DNA of 64,000 nucleotides, taken from positions 1-64,000 of the IMG/VR virus record IMGVR_UViG_3300020182_000010, one strand, 5' to 3'. The notes beneath the pieces were generated by a model. That model made no database searches, was not told the origin of the DNA, and worked only from the letters and a program-made list of their open reading frames with translations. Shown piece after piece: positions 57,734 through 64,000 of the stretch (positions are counted from its first letter, which is position 1; each line of letters begins with the position of its first letter). Both the position numbers and the translations under genes were made by a program. The stretch comes from a virus.

Positions 57734-58152
57734 AATAGTTCCTCAAATTTAATAGTTTTTCTAATTTCATCAAAATGTCGGTAAAACGGGTTTAAATCTC
57801 CATTACTTTTTTTATAAGATTGTGTTTTACTTTCAAGTATAGCAGATTCATACAACATTGTAATAATAATCATATCATCTGAAAGTTCTTGTTCACTGGG
57901 ATCATTGCCGTCAGAATATAAATCGCTAATTACAAAATGAGCCATACGTGACGTAGGAGAATTATTTAGAATGTATTCAAGTTCATCAGGTTCGCATGAT
58001 GGCCAAGGAACATCTTTTACGCCTTTTTCACCAGTTGAATAATCCTGTGTTCCACGTATAATATCATCCAAAGTTTTCCAACAATCTTCCTCCAATTTTT
58101 CATCATTCTTTGCTTTAACAATGTCACTAAAATTAATAATATTATTAGTCAT
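57730..58152 (-). CDS. hypothetical protein (140 aa)
   Basis: 140 aa, acidic, helical; 'LEEDCWKTLDDIIRGTQDYS' and PSCEPDELEYILNNSPTSRM; no motif. Overlaps the GreA-like ATG by 4 bases (ATGA), so co-translated with it and maybe a partner. Confidence 0.65.
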   Translation of the reverse strand: MTNNIINFSDIVKAKNDEKLEEDCWKTLDDIIRGTQDYSTGEKGVKDVPWPSCEPDELEYILNNSPTSRMAHFVISDLYSDGNDPSEQELSDDMIIITMLYESAILESKTQSYKKSNGDLNPFYRHFDEIRKTIKFEELL

Positions 58153-58331
58153 TTTGTTTCTCCATATTCTACTACTTTAGTATTTTTTGATTTCCATATA
58201 GATGCGAATTGTTTAGCATCTTTTATATTATCAAATGTCTTAACTGTCAAATCCCAACAGTTCTCACTATTATCCTCAGTTACATAAATCCAATCATCAT
58301 CGGCAAGTTCTAATTTAATTGCATATTTCAT
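58149..58331 (-). CDS. small acidic protein (60 aa)
   Basis: 60 aa, MKYAIKLELADDDWIYVTED and SENCWDLTVKTFDNIKDAKQ; beta-alpha, acidic. ATGA overlaps on both sides (58149 and 58328), part of the coupled chain to GreA-like. Confidence 0.65.
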   Translation of the reverse strand: MKYAIKLELADDDWIYVTEDNSENCWDLTVKTFDNIKDAKQFASIWKSKNTKVVEYGETK

Positions 58332-58519
58332 TGTTTATTCTTTGATTCTTGATTAATTCTAAAGTCAGTGTAACTGGTATTCCATAGATTTAGTATAAAG
58401 TATATACCAAATCCACCTACTGCTGACATAAGAATATTCCCAGTAAGTAATAGTCTAATGTTCATAAAAATAAAATCAGCAGCAAGAAATGCCACTGGAT
58501 AATCATACCATCTAATCAT
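58328..58519 (-). CDS. small membrane protein (63 aa)
   Basis: 63 aa with two hydrophobic parts (WYDYPVAFLAADFIFMNIRL, GNILMSAVGGFGIYFILNLW). ATGA overlaps with both neighbours. Confidence 0.62.
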   Translation of the reverse strand: MIRWYDYPVAFLAADFIFMNIRLLLTGNILMSAVGGFGIYFILNLWNTSYTDFRINQESKNKQ

Positions 58520-58683
58520 CTAAACTTCCTATCTATCCATTTCTTTCCGACATATAATATAGCAACTACAAAGACAATAACACCAAGTAAAATGCTTTCT
58601 AATATTATATCACCCTGGCTACTATCTATTTCAATGCCGTCAGTTGTCACTGCAATTCGGCAATCTTCACATGAATTATTCAT
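58516..58683 (-). CDS. small membrane protein (55 aa), CxxC N-terminus
   Basis: ATG at 58681-58683; MNNSCEDCRIAVTTDGIEID then a transmembrane helix ILLGVIVFVVAILYV and a basic tail. The CxxC (CEDC) could be redox or metal related. Overlaps the next two genes by ATGA on both sides. Confidence 0.68.
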   Translation of the reverse strand: MNNSCEDCRIAVTTDGIEIDSSQGDIILESILLGVIVFVVAILYVGKKWIDRKFR

Positions 58684-59072
58684 CGGCGCATACTTGCAAT
58701 ATCTTTTGCATCTTCTTTTTTATCAGCAAAAATAGGAACCATATTTGATTTATGCATTGTGGCAATACCAAGTAGTTGCCGCTCACCACTATATGTATTT
58801 GCTTCTTTTGCTGGGCCATGCGATGAAATCTGATTACTCAGTTCAACATCGGGTTTATTCTCTGTATAATTAGGAATATTATTCACGTGCTTGCGTTTGC
58901 CATATTTGTCATACAGTTTGCCATCAAGTTGATCCTGACTTACACCCATCTTGCGCATAAACTTTTCATGTTCTGCTTCAGCCTTAATTAACTTTGCTGT
59001 TTTCTTACGTTTAGATTTCTTACTATTATACTTTGTTGTGGTCATGTGTGGACCAAGTAAGTGCATTGACAT
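58680..59072 (-). CDS. basic conserved phage protein (130 aa)
   Basis: Start ATG 59070-59072 (TAATG overlap with the upstream gene). MSMHLLGPHMTTTKYNSKKS then a Lys-rich RNA/DNA-binding-like helix (KRKKTAKLIKAEAEHEKFMR) and PNYTENKPDVELSNQ. The LGPHMTTTKYNSKK phrase recurs in T4-like marine phages; role unknown. Confidence 0.72.
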   Translation of the reverse strand: MSMHLLGPHMTTTKYNSKKSKRKKTAKLIKAEAEHEKFMRKMGVSQDQLDGKLYDKYGKRKHVNNIPNYTENKPDVELSNQISSHGPAKEANTYSGERQLLGIATMHKSNMVPIFADKKEDAKDIASMRR

Positions 59073-59377
59073 TACGCTGCCTCCAAATGTTCTTTGATAG
59101 CAGTACACATTCTTGCATGTGTTTCGATAAAATCTGGACTTCCAAATAATTCTTGCAAGAAACCATGAGCCGCATACTCTGGAGATTGTACATAACTTGC
59201 TAGTAATTCATTATAACGATCTTCTGTATACGGTTCTACTAAGAATGGATGATCGTCAAACGGAAGACGATATTTTTCCATTTCTAGTGCGTACTCTTCT
59301 TCAGTAAGCAAGCATGATTGATAAAGTGGTGTGAGTCCTGGAAAGGTTACAATGTAGGCTGGCATCTTATTTGACAT
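59072..59377 (-). CDS. hypothetical protein (101 aa)
   Basis: 101 aa, acidic, aromatic (MPAYIVTFPGLTPLYQSCLL, FLVEPYTEDRYNELLASYVQ). No motif. First gene of a long coupled minus-strand chain running down to the SleB-type lysin's neighbour; a weak promoter is upstream (59420-59443). Confidence 0.65.
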   Translation of the reverse strand: MSNKMPAYIVTFPGLTPLYQSCLLTEEEYALEMEKYRLPFDDHPFLVEPYTEDRYNELLASYVQSPEYAAHGFLQELFGSPDFIETHARMCTAIKEHLEAA

Positions 59378-59419
59378 TTTTTACGCTCCGGAGCAAATTT
59401 CATTCTATGCCAATAACTT

Positions 59420-59443
59420 AACATAACAGATTGTTATTGTCAA
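59420..59443 (-). promoter_or_regulatory. weak sigma70-type promoter
   Basis: Minus strand TTGACA with TAAGTT 17 bases later; poor -10. Only plausible promoter seen before 59377. Confidence 0.45.
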
Positions 59444-59486
59444 GAGTTAATTTTGAAATACAAGTATTTAATTTGAATTAACTACC

Positions 59487-59494
59487 TATAAATA
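59487..59494 (+). promoter_or_regulatory. late promoter motif TATAAATA
   Basis: Plus strand TATAAATACAATTG, identical over 14 bases to the minus-strand copy at 9400-9407 region; about 50 bases upstream of the conserved plus-strand gene. Confidence 0.75.
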
Positions 59495-59543
59495 CAATTG
59501 AGAGAATAGAAATGAGAAACTAGTAATTTACTAGGAGAGGGTA

Positions 59544-60005
59544 ATGATTGATCCGGTAACCGCCATTGGTTTGGCAACAACCGCCTTTAATGGAATTAAA
59601 AAAGCCATTGAGACAGGAAAAGAAATATCAGATATGGGAACTCAACTTGGACAATGGGCTAAAGCCAAATCCGATTTAGATTTCGCCCATCATAAAGCAA
59701 AAAATCCCCCACTATTTAAAAAGGTACTTAGTTCCAATATAGAACAAGATGCCTTGGAAGCCTGGGCACATAAGAAAAAGGCAGAGGAAATGCGTGAGGA
59801 ATTACGGCAGTATATTTCCCTATATTATGGTCCATCTGCTTGGGATGAAATAGTAACAATTGAATCTAAAATGCGTAAACAACGTAAAGAAATGGTTTAT
59901 GCTGCCGAAGAACGTAAAGAATTGATGATTGCATGGATTATTGGTGGTGGTATTTTTGTATTTGCTGCTATTATTTTTGCCATCGGTGTATCATACCTTA
60001 CCTGA
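59544..60005 (+). CDS. conserved tail-anchored phage protein (153 aa)
   Basis: 153 aa, plus strand, ATG after AGGAGAGGGTA. MIDPVTAIGLATTAFNGIKK opens a family found in many marine T4-like phages; helical middle with GQWAKAKSDLDFAHHKAKNP and a C-terminal transmembrane helix (WIIGGGIFVFAAIIFAIGVS). Function unknown; a late, envelope-anchored role (lysis control or virion-associated) is plausible. Driven by the exact late motif at 59487-59494. Confidence 0.8.
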   Translation: MIDPVTAIGLATTAFNGIKKAIETGKEISDMGTQLGQWAKAKSDLDFAHHKAKNPPLFKKVLSSNIEQDALEAWAHKKKAEEMREELRQYISLYYGPSAWDEIVTIESKMRKQRKEMVYAAEERKELMIAWIIGGGIFVFAAIIFAIGVSYLT

Positions 60006-60010
60006 TAAAC

Positions 60011-60406
60011 TTAGGTACAAAGACCGGCTATCATTTGATAATGATTCCATGCTTGCTTTACCGATGGCAAGTTTTCTAAATCATCAACTGGTACCGCACA
60101 ATCAAGCCATACATATGGGACTATTGGAAAACTATCAATTGAACCAGACGCAAGTGGCATATGTAGTTTTCCCATATCATCTAATGTTATAACTAGTTTT
60201 CTAAATTCATTTTTTAGTGCGATATATTTGCCTGCCGTCGGACTTTTTAGATTATCTAAAAATGAATCCCATGCACGATTCCATTCGCTTGTCTTTCTCG
60301 GATCAAATCTATATATTCTAACCATTATAACTAAGACTTCATTAGGTGTTATATCTTTTTCATATAAATCTATTAAGCACTGTCCAAAATTCATACCAAT
60401 TTTCAT
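60011..60406 (-). CDS. paralogous hypothetical protein A (131 aa)
   Basis: Start ATG 60404-60406 (MKIGMNFGQCLIDLYEKDIT), which aligns with the start of its neighbour and leaves AAATGA coupling. Ends AWNHYQMIAGLCT, matching the neighbour's AWDHYRMLAGLCK; central VWLDC. Likely a recent tandem duplication; function unknown. Confidence 0.72.
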   Translation of the reverse strand: MKIGMNFGQCLIDLYEKDITPNEVLVIMVRIYRFDPRKTSEWNRAWDSFLDNLKSPTAGKYIALKNEFRKLVITLDDMGKLHMPLASGSIDSFPIVPYVWLDCAVPVDDLENLPSVKQAWNHYQMIAGLCT

Positions 60407-60810
60407 TTGCATAATCCTGCCAGCATTCTATAATGATCCCATGCAAGTTTTACAGCAGGTTCCATATCCTTCTCTCTTAGATTTATAGTATACCAATGTT
60501 CTTTTAATGACATAGATTGAAAATCCATTGCTCTTGTTGGAGATATAGTATCTCTATTTAAAATAGTTCCGTTCTCATGTAATTCAGTTATTAAATTTAC
60601 AACAGTATCATAGTCAAATAGATACAAACTATTTCTGCCCTGACTCCAATGTGCGGTCATGGGATCAATTTGCATCTTCCACCAATTATCAAGCGTTTCT
60701 GTATTTTTATGTATATCTTTATATGTAACAATACAATAGACAGTATCTAGGTCTACTTCTTCGTGTAATAAATCACTTATACAGAATTCTAAGTTGGTAC
60801 CAAAAATCAT
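60403..60810 (-). CDS. paralogous hypothetical protein B (135 aa)
   Basis: 135 aa, MIFGTNLEFCISDLLHEEVD, homologous to 60011-60406 (same N-terminal Cys block and C-terminal HYxMxAGLC). Overlaps the exonuclease by 4 bases. Function unknown. Confidence 0.72.
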   Translation of the reverse strand: MIFGTNLEFCISDLLHEEVDLDTVYCIVTYKDIHKNTETLDNWWKMQIDPMTAHWSQGRNSLYLFDYDTVVNLITELHENGTILNRDTISPTRAMDFQSMSLKEHWYTINLREKDMEPAVKLAWDHYRMLAGLCK

Positions 60811-61343
60811 TGTGTTAATTGTAACTCATTATAAACTTCTTGGATACATATACTCTGCACTCTACAATCTTCTAACGCATTATGTGCCGCAAACTTAAAC
60901 TTTTTACGAGGATCTTCTGGCATCAAACCAAATAAGGTTCTACTATCCCTAATATTCCAAAAAACCCAATTAAAATGCTTATCATATTGTCTATATAAAT
61001 TTTCTAATATACATATATCAAAAACAGGTCCTTGACACCAAATTTTGTCTGCGCCTGTTAACCATTTATTTAACTCTTTTAATGTAGTTTCAACACTTGT
61101 ACGATTGTTGTCGCCCAGGGCTTCATCAACAATTTCATCAGGCTGTGTTCCCCACCACTGTAAAGTGTCAGATTCTATATCTCTACCTTTAGAAGTTTGG
61201 TCTTCTATCTCTAATCTATAGTAAAACTCACTATGCGGATCTACTTTTGTAAATGGATCAAACTTAATACCACCGATAGTTAATACAACCGCATTTGGTT
61301 TTGTACTTAGTGTTTCAATGTCAATCGTTGCGTGTGTTGTCAT
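60807..61343 (-). CDS. 3'-5' exonuclease (DexA-like)
   Basis: 178 aa, DEDD superfamily: TIDIETLSTKPNAVVLTIGG (motif I, DIE), a mid region GADKIWCQGPVFDICILENL, and HNALEDCRVQSICIQEVYNE (motif III with the His and Asp). Similar in size to T4 DexA-type RNase T-like nucleases; proofreading or host-DNA trimming likely. Overlaps the paralog B by 4 and the UDPGDH-like gene by 23 bases. Confidence 0.88.
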   Translation of the reverse strand: MTTHATIDIETLSTKPNAVVLTIGGIKFDPFTKVDPHSEFYYRLEIEDQTSKGRDIESDTLQWWGTQPDEIVDEALGDNNRTSVETTLKELNKWLTGADKIWCQGPVFDICILENLYRQYDKHFNWVFWNIRDSRTLFGLMPEDPRKKFKFAAHNALEDCRVQSICIQEVYNELQLTQ

Positions 61344-62073
61344 TTATTCCTCGTAGTTTATTATTAGTTTTTATAACTTGTCTTATGATATCACTATCTG
61401 AAAATTCTAAAAATGCTTCTGTATCTTTGGGAAAACAATGTCCACTGTAACCCAATCCACCTTCATCATTTGGCGCTGACATATGTGATGGTCCTATGTT
61501 CTCAAATTTTCTAAGAATATCTATCATTGAGTTATGATTATAATCATTAGACATTTTACTATATATCTCATGGAAAAATGCAACTTTCATTGCTAACCAA
61601 TTATTATGGACATATTTAACCATACTAGAAGTTATTCTATCTGTATAAATGAATTCAGCATTGGGAAGATAATTAAATACCTGTTCCCATTTGTAACATT
61701 CTATCTGATATCCGCCTAGAATGAAATTAGTTTGTTCATTAAAATCTTTCTGGGCAGATTTCGCTTTTAGAAATTCTGGATTATAAGTTACATTTTTGCC
61801 ATATGTTTTTAATAAGTAGGGGTCTACAGTAGACTTGAGAAGAACTGAGAGGTCACCTAATTGATCCAATACTGACCTTATAATACTATCATCACATTTT
61901 CCATCAACAGAAGGTGTAGGAACACAAATGATAGCACTGGTAGCTTTATCCAAATAATCTTCTATTTTATTATCATTATACTTGGGATCAATTCGCACTA
62001 CATTCGTATTATTACTTTCTAAACTTTGTGCGACTGCTTCACCTACATAACCACATCCAATAATGAGTATCAT
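61321..62073 (-). CDS. short UDP-glucose dehydrogenase-like protein
   Basis: 250 aa, much shorter than Ugd (~390-450 aa). NAD-binding start ILIIGCGYVGEAV, then CVPTPSVDGKCDDSIIRSVL, YNPEFLKAKSA and GLGYSGHCFPKDTEAFLEF with the catalytic Cys loop. The C-terminal UDP-binding domain is missing, so true Ugd activity is doubtful; other nucleotide sugars or a moonlighting NAD function are possible. Confidence 0.85.
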   Translation of the reverse strand: MILIIGCGYVGEAVAQSLESNNTNVVRIDPKYNDNKIEDYLDKATSAIICVPTPSVDGKCDDSIIRSVLDQLGDLSVLLKSTVDPYLLKTYGKNVTYNPEFLKAKSAQKDFNEQTNFILGGYQIECYKWEQVFNYLPNAEFIYTDRITSSMVKYVHNNWLAMKVAFFHEIYSKMSNDYNHNSMIDILRKFENIGPSHMSAPNDEGGLGYSGHCFPKDTEAFLEFSDSDIIRQVIKTNNKLRGINDNTRND

Positions 62074-62272
62074 TCACTTCATCCTCTTTACTTTCATTTT
62101 CAATAATAAATTCTTTTAGTTTCATAATTTCATTACAATAGTAACTATATTTTCGTAATGCATCAATATTTTCAGTTTCAATGAATTCTCGGCTATACTT
62201 ATCTGCCTGTTTAGTTAGTTCAATGATCCTTAACTCATATCTTTTTCTTAATTTAAACTTATAACTACTCAT
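62039..62272 (-). CDS. small coiled-coil protein (77 aa)
   Basis: 77 aa from the second Met; basic, helical (KLRKRYELRIIELTKQADKY, LKEFIIENESKEDEVND). Overlaps the UDPGDH-like start by 35 bases; no motif. Confidence 0.58.
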   Translation of the reverse strand: MSSYKFKLRKRYELRIIELTKQADKYSREFIETENIDALRKYSYYCNEIMKLKEFIIENESKEDEVNDTHYWMWLCR

Positions 62273-62570
62273 TCTTATTTTCATTATTATTTTCTTCTTT
62301 TAATTCTGCAAGAGTTTTCTTTTCCCGTATTGCATCCTGTAAATCAAACACCTGTTCATTTTCTATCATCTTAATAATAGTATTTGTAGTTCCTATATCC
62401 TGCTGAATCATACCCAATTTAAACATTAATTTTTCTAATTCTTTTTGATAGAATTCTAATTCTCTTTCTTTTAGGGCACGTTTTTCATAAATGTCTGCTA
62501 GATTAATAATTAATTTTGGGGCAGTAGTAATATCTACTTCGATGTCTTCTGGCTTTATTATTTTCTTCAT
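62265..62570 (-). CDS. coiled-coil protein (101 aa)
   Basis: 101 aa; long helices (KRALKERELEFYQKELEKLM, IIKMIENEQVFDLQDAIREK), likely a coiled-coil scaffold or nuclease accessory. Overlaps the 77-aa gene by 8 bases. Confidence 0.65.
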   Translation of the reverse strand: MKKIIKPEDIEVDITTAPKLIINLADIYEKRALKERELEFYQKELEKLMFKLGMIQQDIGTTNTIIKMIENEQVFDLQDAIREKKTLAELKEENNNENKNE

Positions 62571-62591
62571 AATAAATTACTCCTATTACTA

Positions 62592-62831
62592 TTAGTAATT
62601 ATCATTTTTTAAAATAGCCCACATTTCATCAATTCTATAGTTTTTAATATATTCATCCTCATTAGAATATTTGGAAGTTTTTTTTAATTTTTCTTCAATA
62701 TACCACAGAATTTGATATAAATCTTTTTTTGCATGCCAACAATTATATCCATCCATTGAATGGTTACTTTCTTGAAATGCGATCTTATCTATTTCATTTT
62801 TAATATTTTGTAAGTCCCAATCTTTAATCAT
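62592..62831 (-). CDS. small hypothetical protein (79 aa)
   Basis: 79 aa; helical with HAKKDLYQILWYIEEKLKK. Overlaps the DHFR start by 4 bases, so co-translated with it. No motif. Confidence 0.65.
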   Translation of the reverse strand: MIKDWDLQNIKNEIDKIAFQESNHSMDGYNCWHAKKDLYQILWYIEEKLKKTSKYSNEDEYIKNYRIDEMWAILKNDNY

Positions 62832-63307
62832 AGTTTAGACCAAACATCAACATAGACTCCATCAGTAATACCACTATCTATTAACGTAAAATTCTCTTCA
62901 ATCAATGTACTGGGCAAAAAGGTATCACAATCATATGATCCACTAATACGACTTAAATGAAATTCATCAATAATTGGAAATAATCCCATAACTAATTTTG
63001 CGCCGCCAATGATCCAAACATTCTGTAGTTTACTCATATTAGTAATTTCAGTTATGGCATTGTCAAACTTAATATAATGATATCCACCCTTATCTTTGTC
63101 TAGTTCGCTGCTTGTAACGACAATATTATTACGATTGGGCAATGGCTTTACGGGCAAACTATCCCATGTACTTTTTCCCATTACTACAACGCAACCAGTT
63201 GTGGTATTTTTAAACCACTTCATATCAGCAGAATTATGTGGCCACGGAAGTCCACCATCTTTGCCGATACCCCAATTTTGATCACATGCTAGTATTACTC
63301 TAATCAA
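62828..63307 (-). CDS. folA: dihydrofolate reductase
   Basis: 159 aa. Standard DHFR: MIRVILACDQNWGIGKDGGL, VVVMGKSTWDSLPVKPLPNR and VWIIGGAKLVM; NADPH- and folate-binding motifs are complete. Makes tetrahydrofolate for thymidylate synthesis. Starts with TTG (TTGA overlap with the upstream stop), a non-canonical but coupled start. Confidence 0.93.
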   Translation of the reverse strand: MIRVILACDQNWGIGKDGGLPWPHNSADMKWFKNTTTGCVVVMGKSTWDSLPVKPLPNRNNIVVTSSELDKDKGGYHYIKFDNAITEITNMSKLQNVWIIGGAKLVMGLFPIIDEFHLSRISGSYDCDTFLPSTLIEENFTLIDSGITDGVYVDVWSKL

Positions 63308-63546
63308 TGATACGTTCTCCCTTTAATATTACTCAACTGGTTTTGTCTGTAATCTGTTACCAATTTTAATACAGCATCTATCTGATGTGGTAATTCTTCA
63401 TTGTCTTCTAAATGATATGGAAGTTGAATACATCTTATGTCACCATCAATATCAAATATAAATGCATAGTCAGTAGAATCTAAATCACTCTCTTCAGCCA
63501 GCCGTGTAATTTTATATTCCTTTAGCGTGTTTTTGTTTTTACTCAT
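63304..63546 (-). CDS. small hypothetical protein (80 aa)
   Basis: 80 aa, ITRLAEESDLDSTDYAFIFD then RCIQLPYHLEDNEELPHQID; acidic, soluble. Overlaps DHFR by 4 bases at its end and the MazG-like gene by 8 at its start. Confidence 0.65.
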   Translation of the reverse strand: MSKNKNTLKEYKITRLAEESDLDSTDYAFIFDIDGDIRCIQLPYHLEDNEELPHQIDAVLKLVTDYRQNQLSNIKGRTYH

Positions 63547-63820
63547 TGATTAAACTGCTCCAGGTTTTTAACTTTTCTCTCTTAACTTTCATTCTAACAT
63601 TTAATTCTTCTTCTGCCAAGATACCTTGTTCTATCATTAGTTCAATCATACACATTACATCACCTGCTTCTTCAACAAGTTTATGTTTCCATTTATCCTG
63701 TATTTCTTCTTTATATCTATATTTACGTAGGTGTTTCATACAAACTTGTGTTAGTTCTCCACACTCTTCTGCGGTGATAGCCATTAACTGTTGATATGTA
63801 TTTATTGGGGTGTTATTCAT
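63539..63820 (-). CDS. MazG-like nucleotide pyrophosphohydrolase (second copy)
   Basis: About 93 aa from ATG 63818-63820 (MNNTPINTYQQLMAITAEEC). EECGELTQVCMKHLRKYRYK and LVEEAGDVMCMIELMIEQ show the EExxE and ExxD motifs. A second, shorter MazG-like besides 32689-33045, so nucleotide-pool control seems important here. Start overlaps the 53-aa gene's stop (ATGA). Confidence 0.8.
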   Translation of the reverse strand: MNNTPINTYQQLMAITAEECGELTQVCMKHLRKYRYKEEIQDKWKHKLVEEAGDVMCMIELMIEQGILAEEELNVRMKVKREKLKTWSSLINE

Positions 63821-63978
63821 CCTAACACCGTAAGTAATATTATAATTAATACAACCCATCCTAACCAATTAGAGCCGCCGCCAACAAGACCTTTGTTTTT
63901 TGCACAACCATAACAGTATCTATATTTCTTTGGTGTTTGATTACTACAAAAAAATGAATCACATGTTTTTTTACTCAT
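63817..63978 (-). CDS. 53-aa Cys4 membrane protein
   Basis: ATG 63976-63978; MSKKTCDSFFCSNQTPKKYR then CYGCAKN gives four Cys (C6, C11, C22, C25), a zinc-ribbon-like set, followed by a membrane helix (SNWLGWVVLIIILLTVLG). Coupled by ATGA to the MazG-like gene. Function unknown. Confidence 0.7.
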   Translation of the reverse strand: MSKKTCDSFFCSNQTPKKYRYCYGCAKNKGLVGGGSNWLGWVVLIIILLTVLG

Positions 63979-64000
63979 TCGTCAAAGAACTCCTGTAGTT
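63975..64000 (-). CDS. C-terminal end of a gene beginning beyond the window
   Basis: The last codons read LQEFFDE then TGA, with the stop overlapping the ATG of the 53-aa gene (ATGA). Only 8 codons are visible, so nothing can be said of function. Confidence 0.4.

Noticed and set aside
1-64000. CRISPR arrays, insertion sequences, integrase or attachment sites
   Set aside because: No regularly spaced repeats, transposase, inverted terminal repeats or integrase gene seen; the repeats present are in-frame protein repeats of fibres.

Overview
The window is 64 kb of an AT-rich genome that looks like a marine T4-like myovirus (order-level call: tailed phage, myovirus type), probably infecting a Gram-negative marine bacterium. 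The evidence is a battery of giant tail-fibre genes, a clamp-loader AAA+ subunit (gp44-like), a GroES-like co-chaperonin (gp31-like), a DexA-like exonuclease, DHFR, two MazG-like pyrophosphohydrolases, PhoH, a tRNA cluster, a spanin pair, and T4-style late promoters (TATAAATA/GATAAATA). Almost everything is on the minus strand, packed with ATGA-type overlaps; only phoH (23540-24295) and a conserved membrane-anchored phage protein (59544-60005) are on the plus strand. Host identity cannot be fixed from the sequence alone.

Layout, left to right. 1-17.8 kb: structural region with six large fibre or virion-surface proteins (up to 1919 aa) built from shuffled repeat modules, with late promoters and a GNRA-capped terminator. 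17.8-23.4 kb: a J-domain protein plus a full ClpA-type unfoldase, an overlapping spanin pair and conserved small proteins, behind a late promoter. 23.5-26.6 kb: phoH, an FG-GAP repeat lipoprotein, a HAD phosphatase and a DUF2805 protein. 26.8-28.7 kb: ten tRNA genes (Ser, Pro, Glu, Asp, Tyr, an odd Ile-like one, Met, Gly, Leu, Arg) interleaved with small genes. 29-33 kb: small proteins, co-chaperonin, a DnaE-palm-like protein and MazG. 33.1-36.8 kb: an operon of a COQ4-like protein and a complete bifunctional proline dehydrogenase / P5C dehydrogenase (PutA), preceded by a structured, terminator-ending RNA. 36.8-43.2 kb: mostly short genes with their own near-identical sigma70-type promoters, including a PD-(D/E)xK-like nuclease, an HNH nuclease and a ParB/DGQHR-like protein in a row. 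43.2-48.4 kb: Smr-domain protein, clamp loader, membrane proteins, MscS-like small protein. 48.4-51.8 kb: another large fibre with LamG-like repeats and a cupredoxin-like segment. 51.8-57.8 kb: glutaredoxin, SAM synthetase, cytidylyltransferase, GMP reductase, SleB-type hydrolase, GreA-like factor. 57.8-64 kb: small genes, paralogous pair, exonuclease, short UDP-glucose-dehydrogenase-like protein, DHFR and MazG-like.

How it fits together: early genes appear to use strong host-type promoters (TTGACA-17-TATAAA) that share an unusually conserved spacer, while virion genes use T4-type late promoters. The accessory gene load points to host takeover of protein quality control (J-protein/ClpA/GroES), transcription elongation (GreA-like), translation (tRNAs), nucleotide pools (DHFR, GMP reductase, MazG) and carbon/nitrogen/energy metabolism (proline oxidation to glutamate coupled to quinone). 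The COQ4-like/PutA operon with its structured leader is the most unusual item and the best candidate for an undescribed system.
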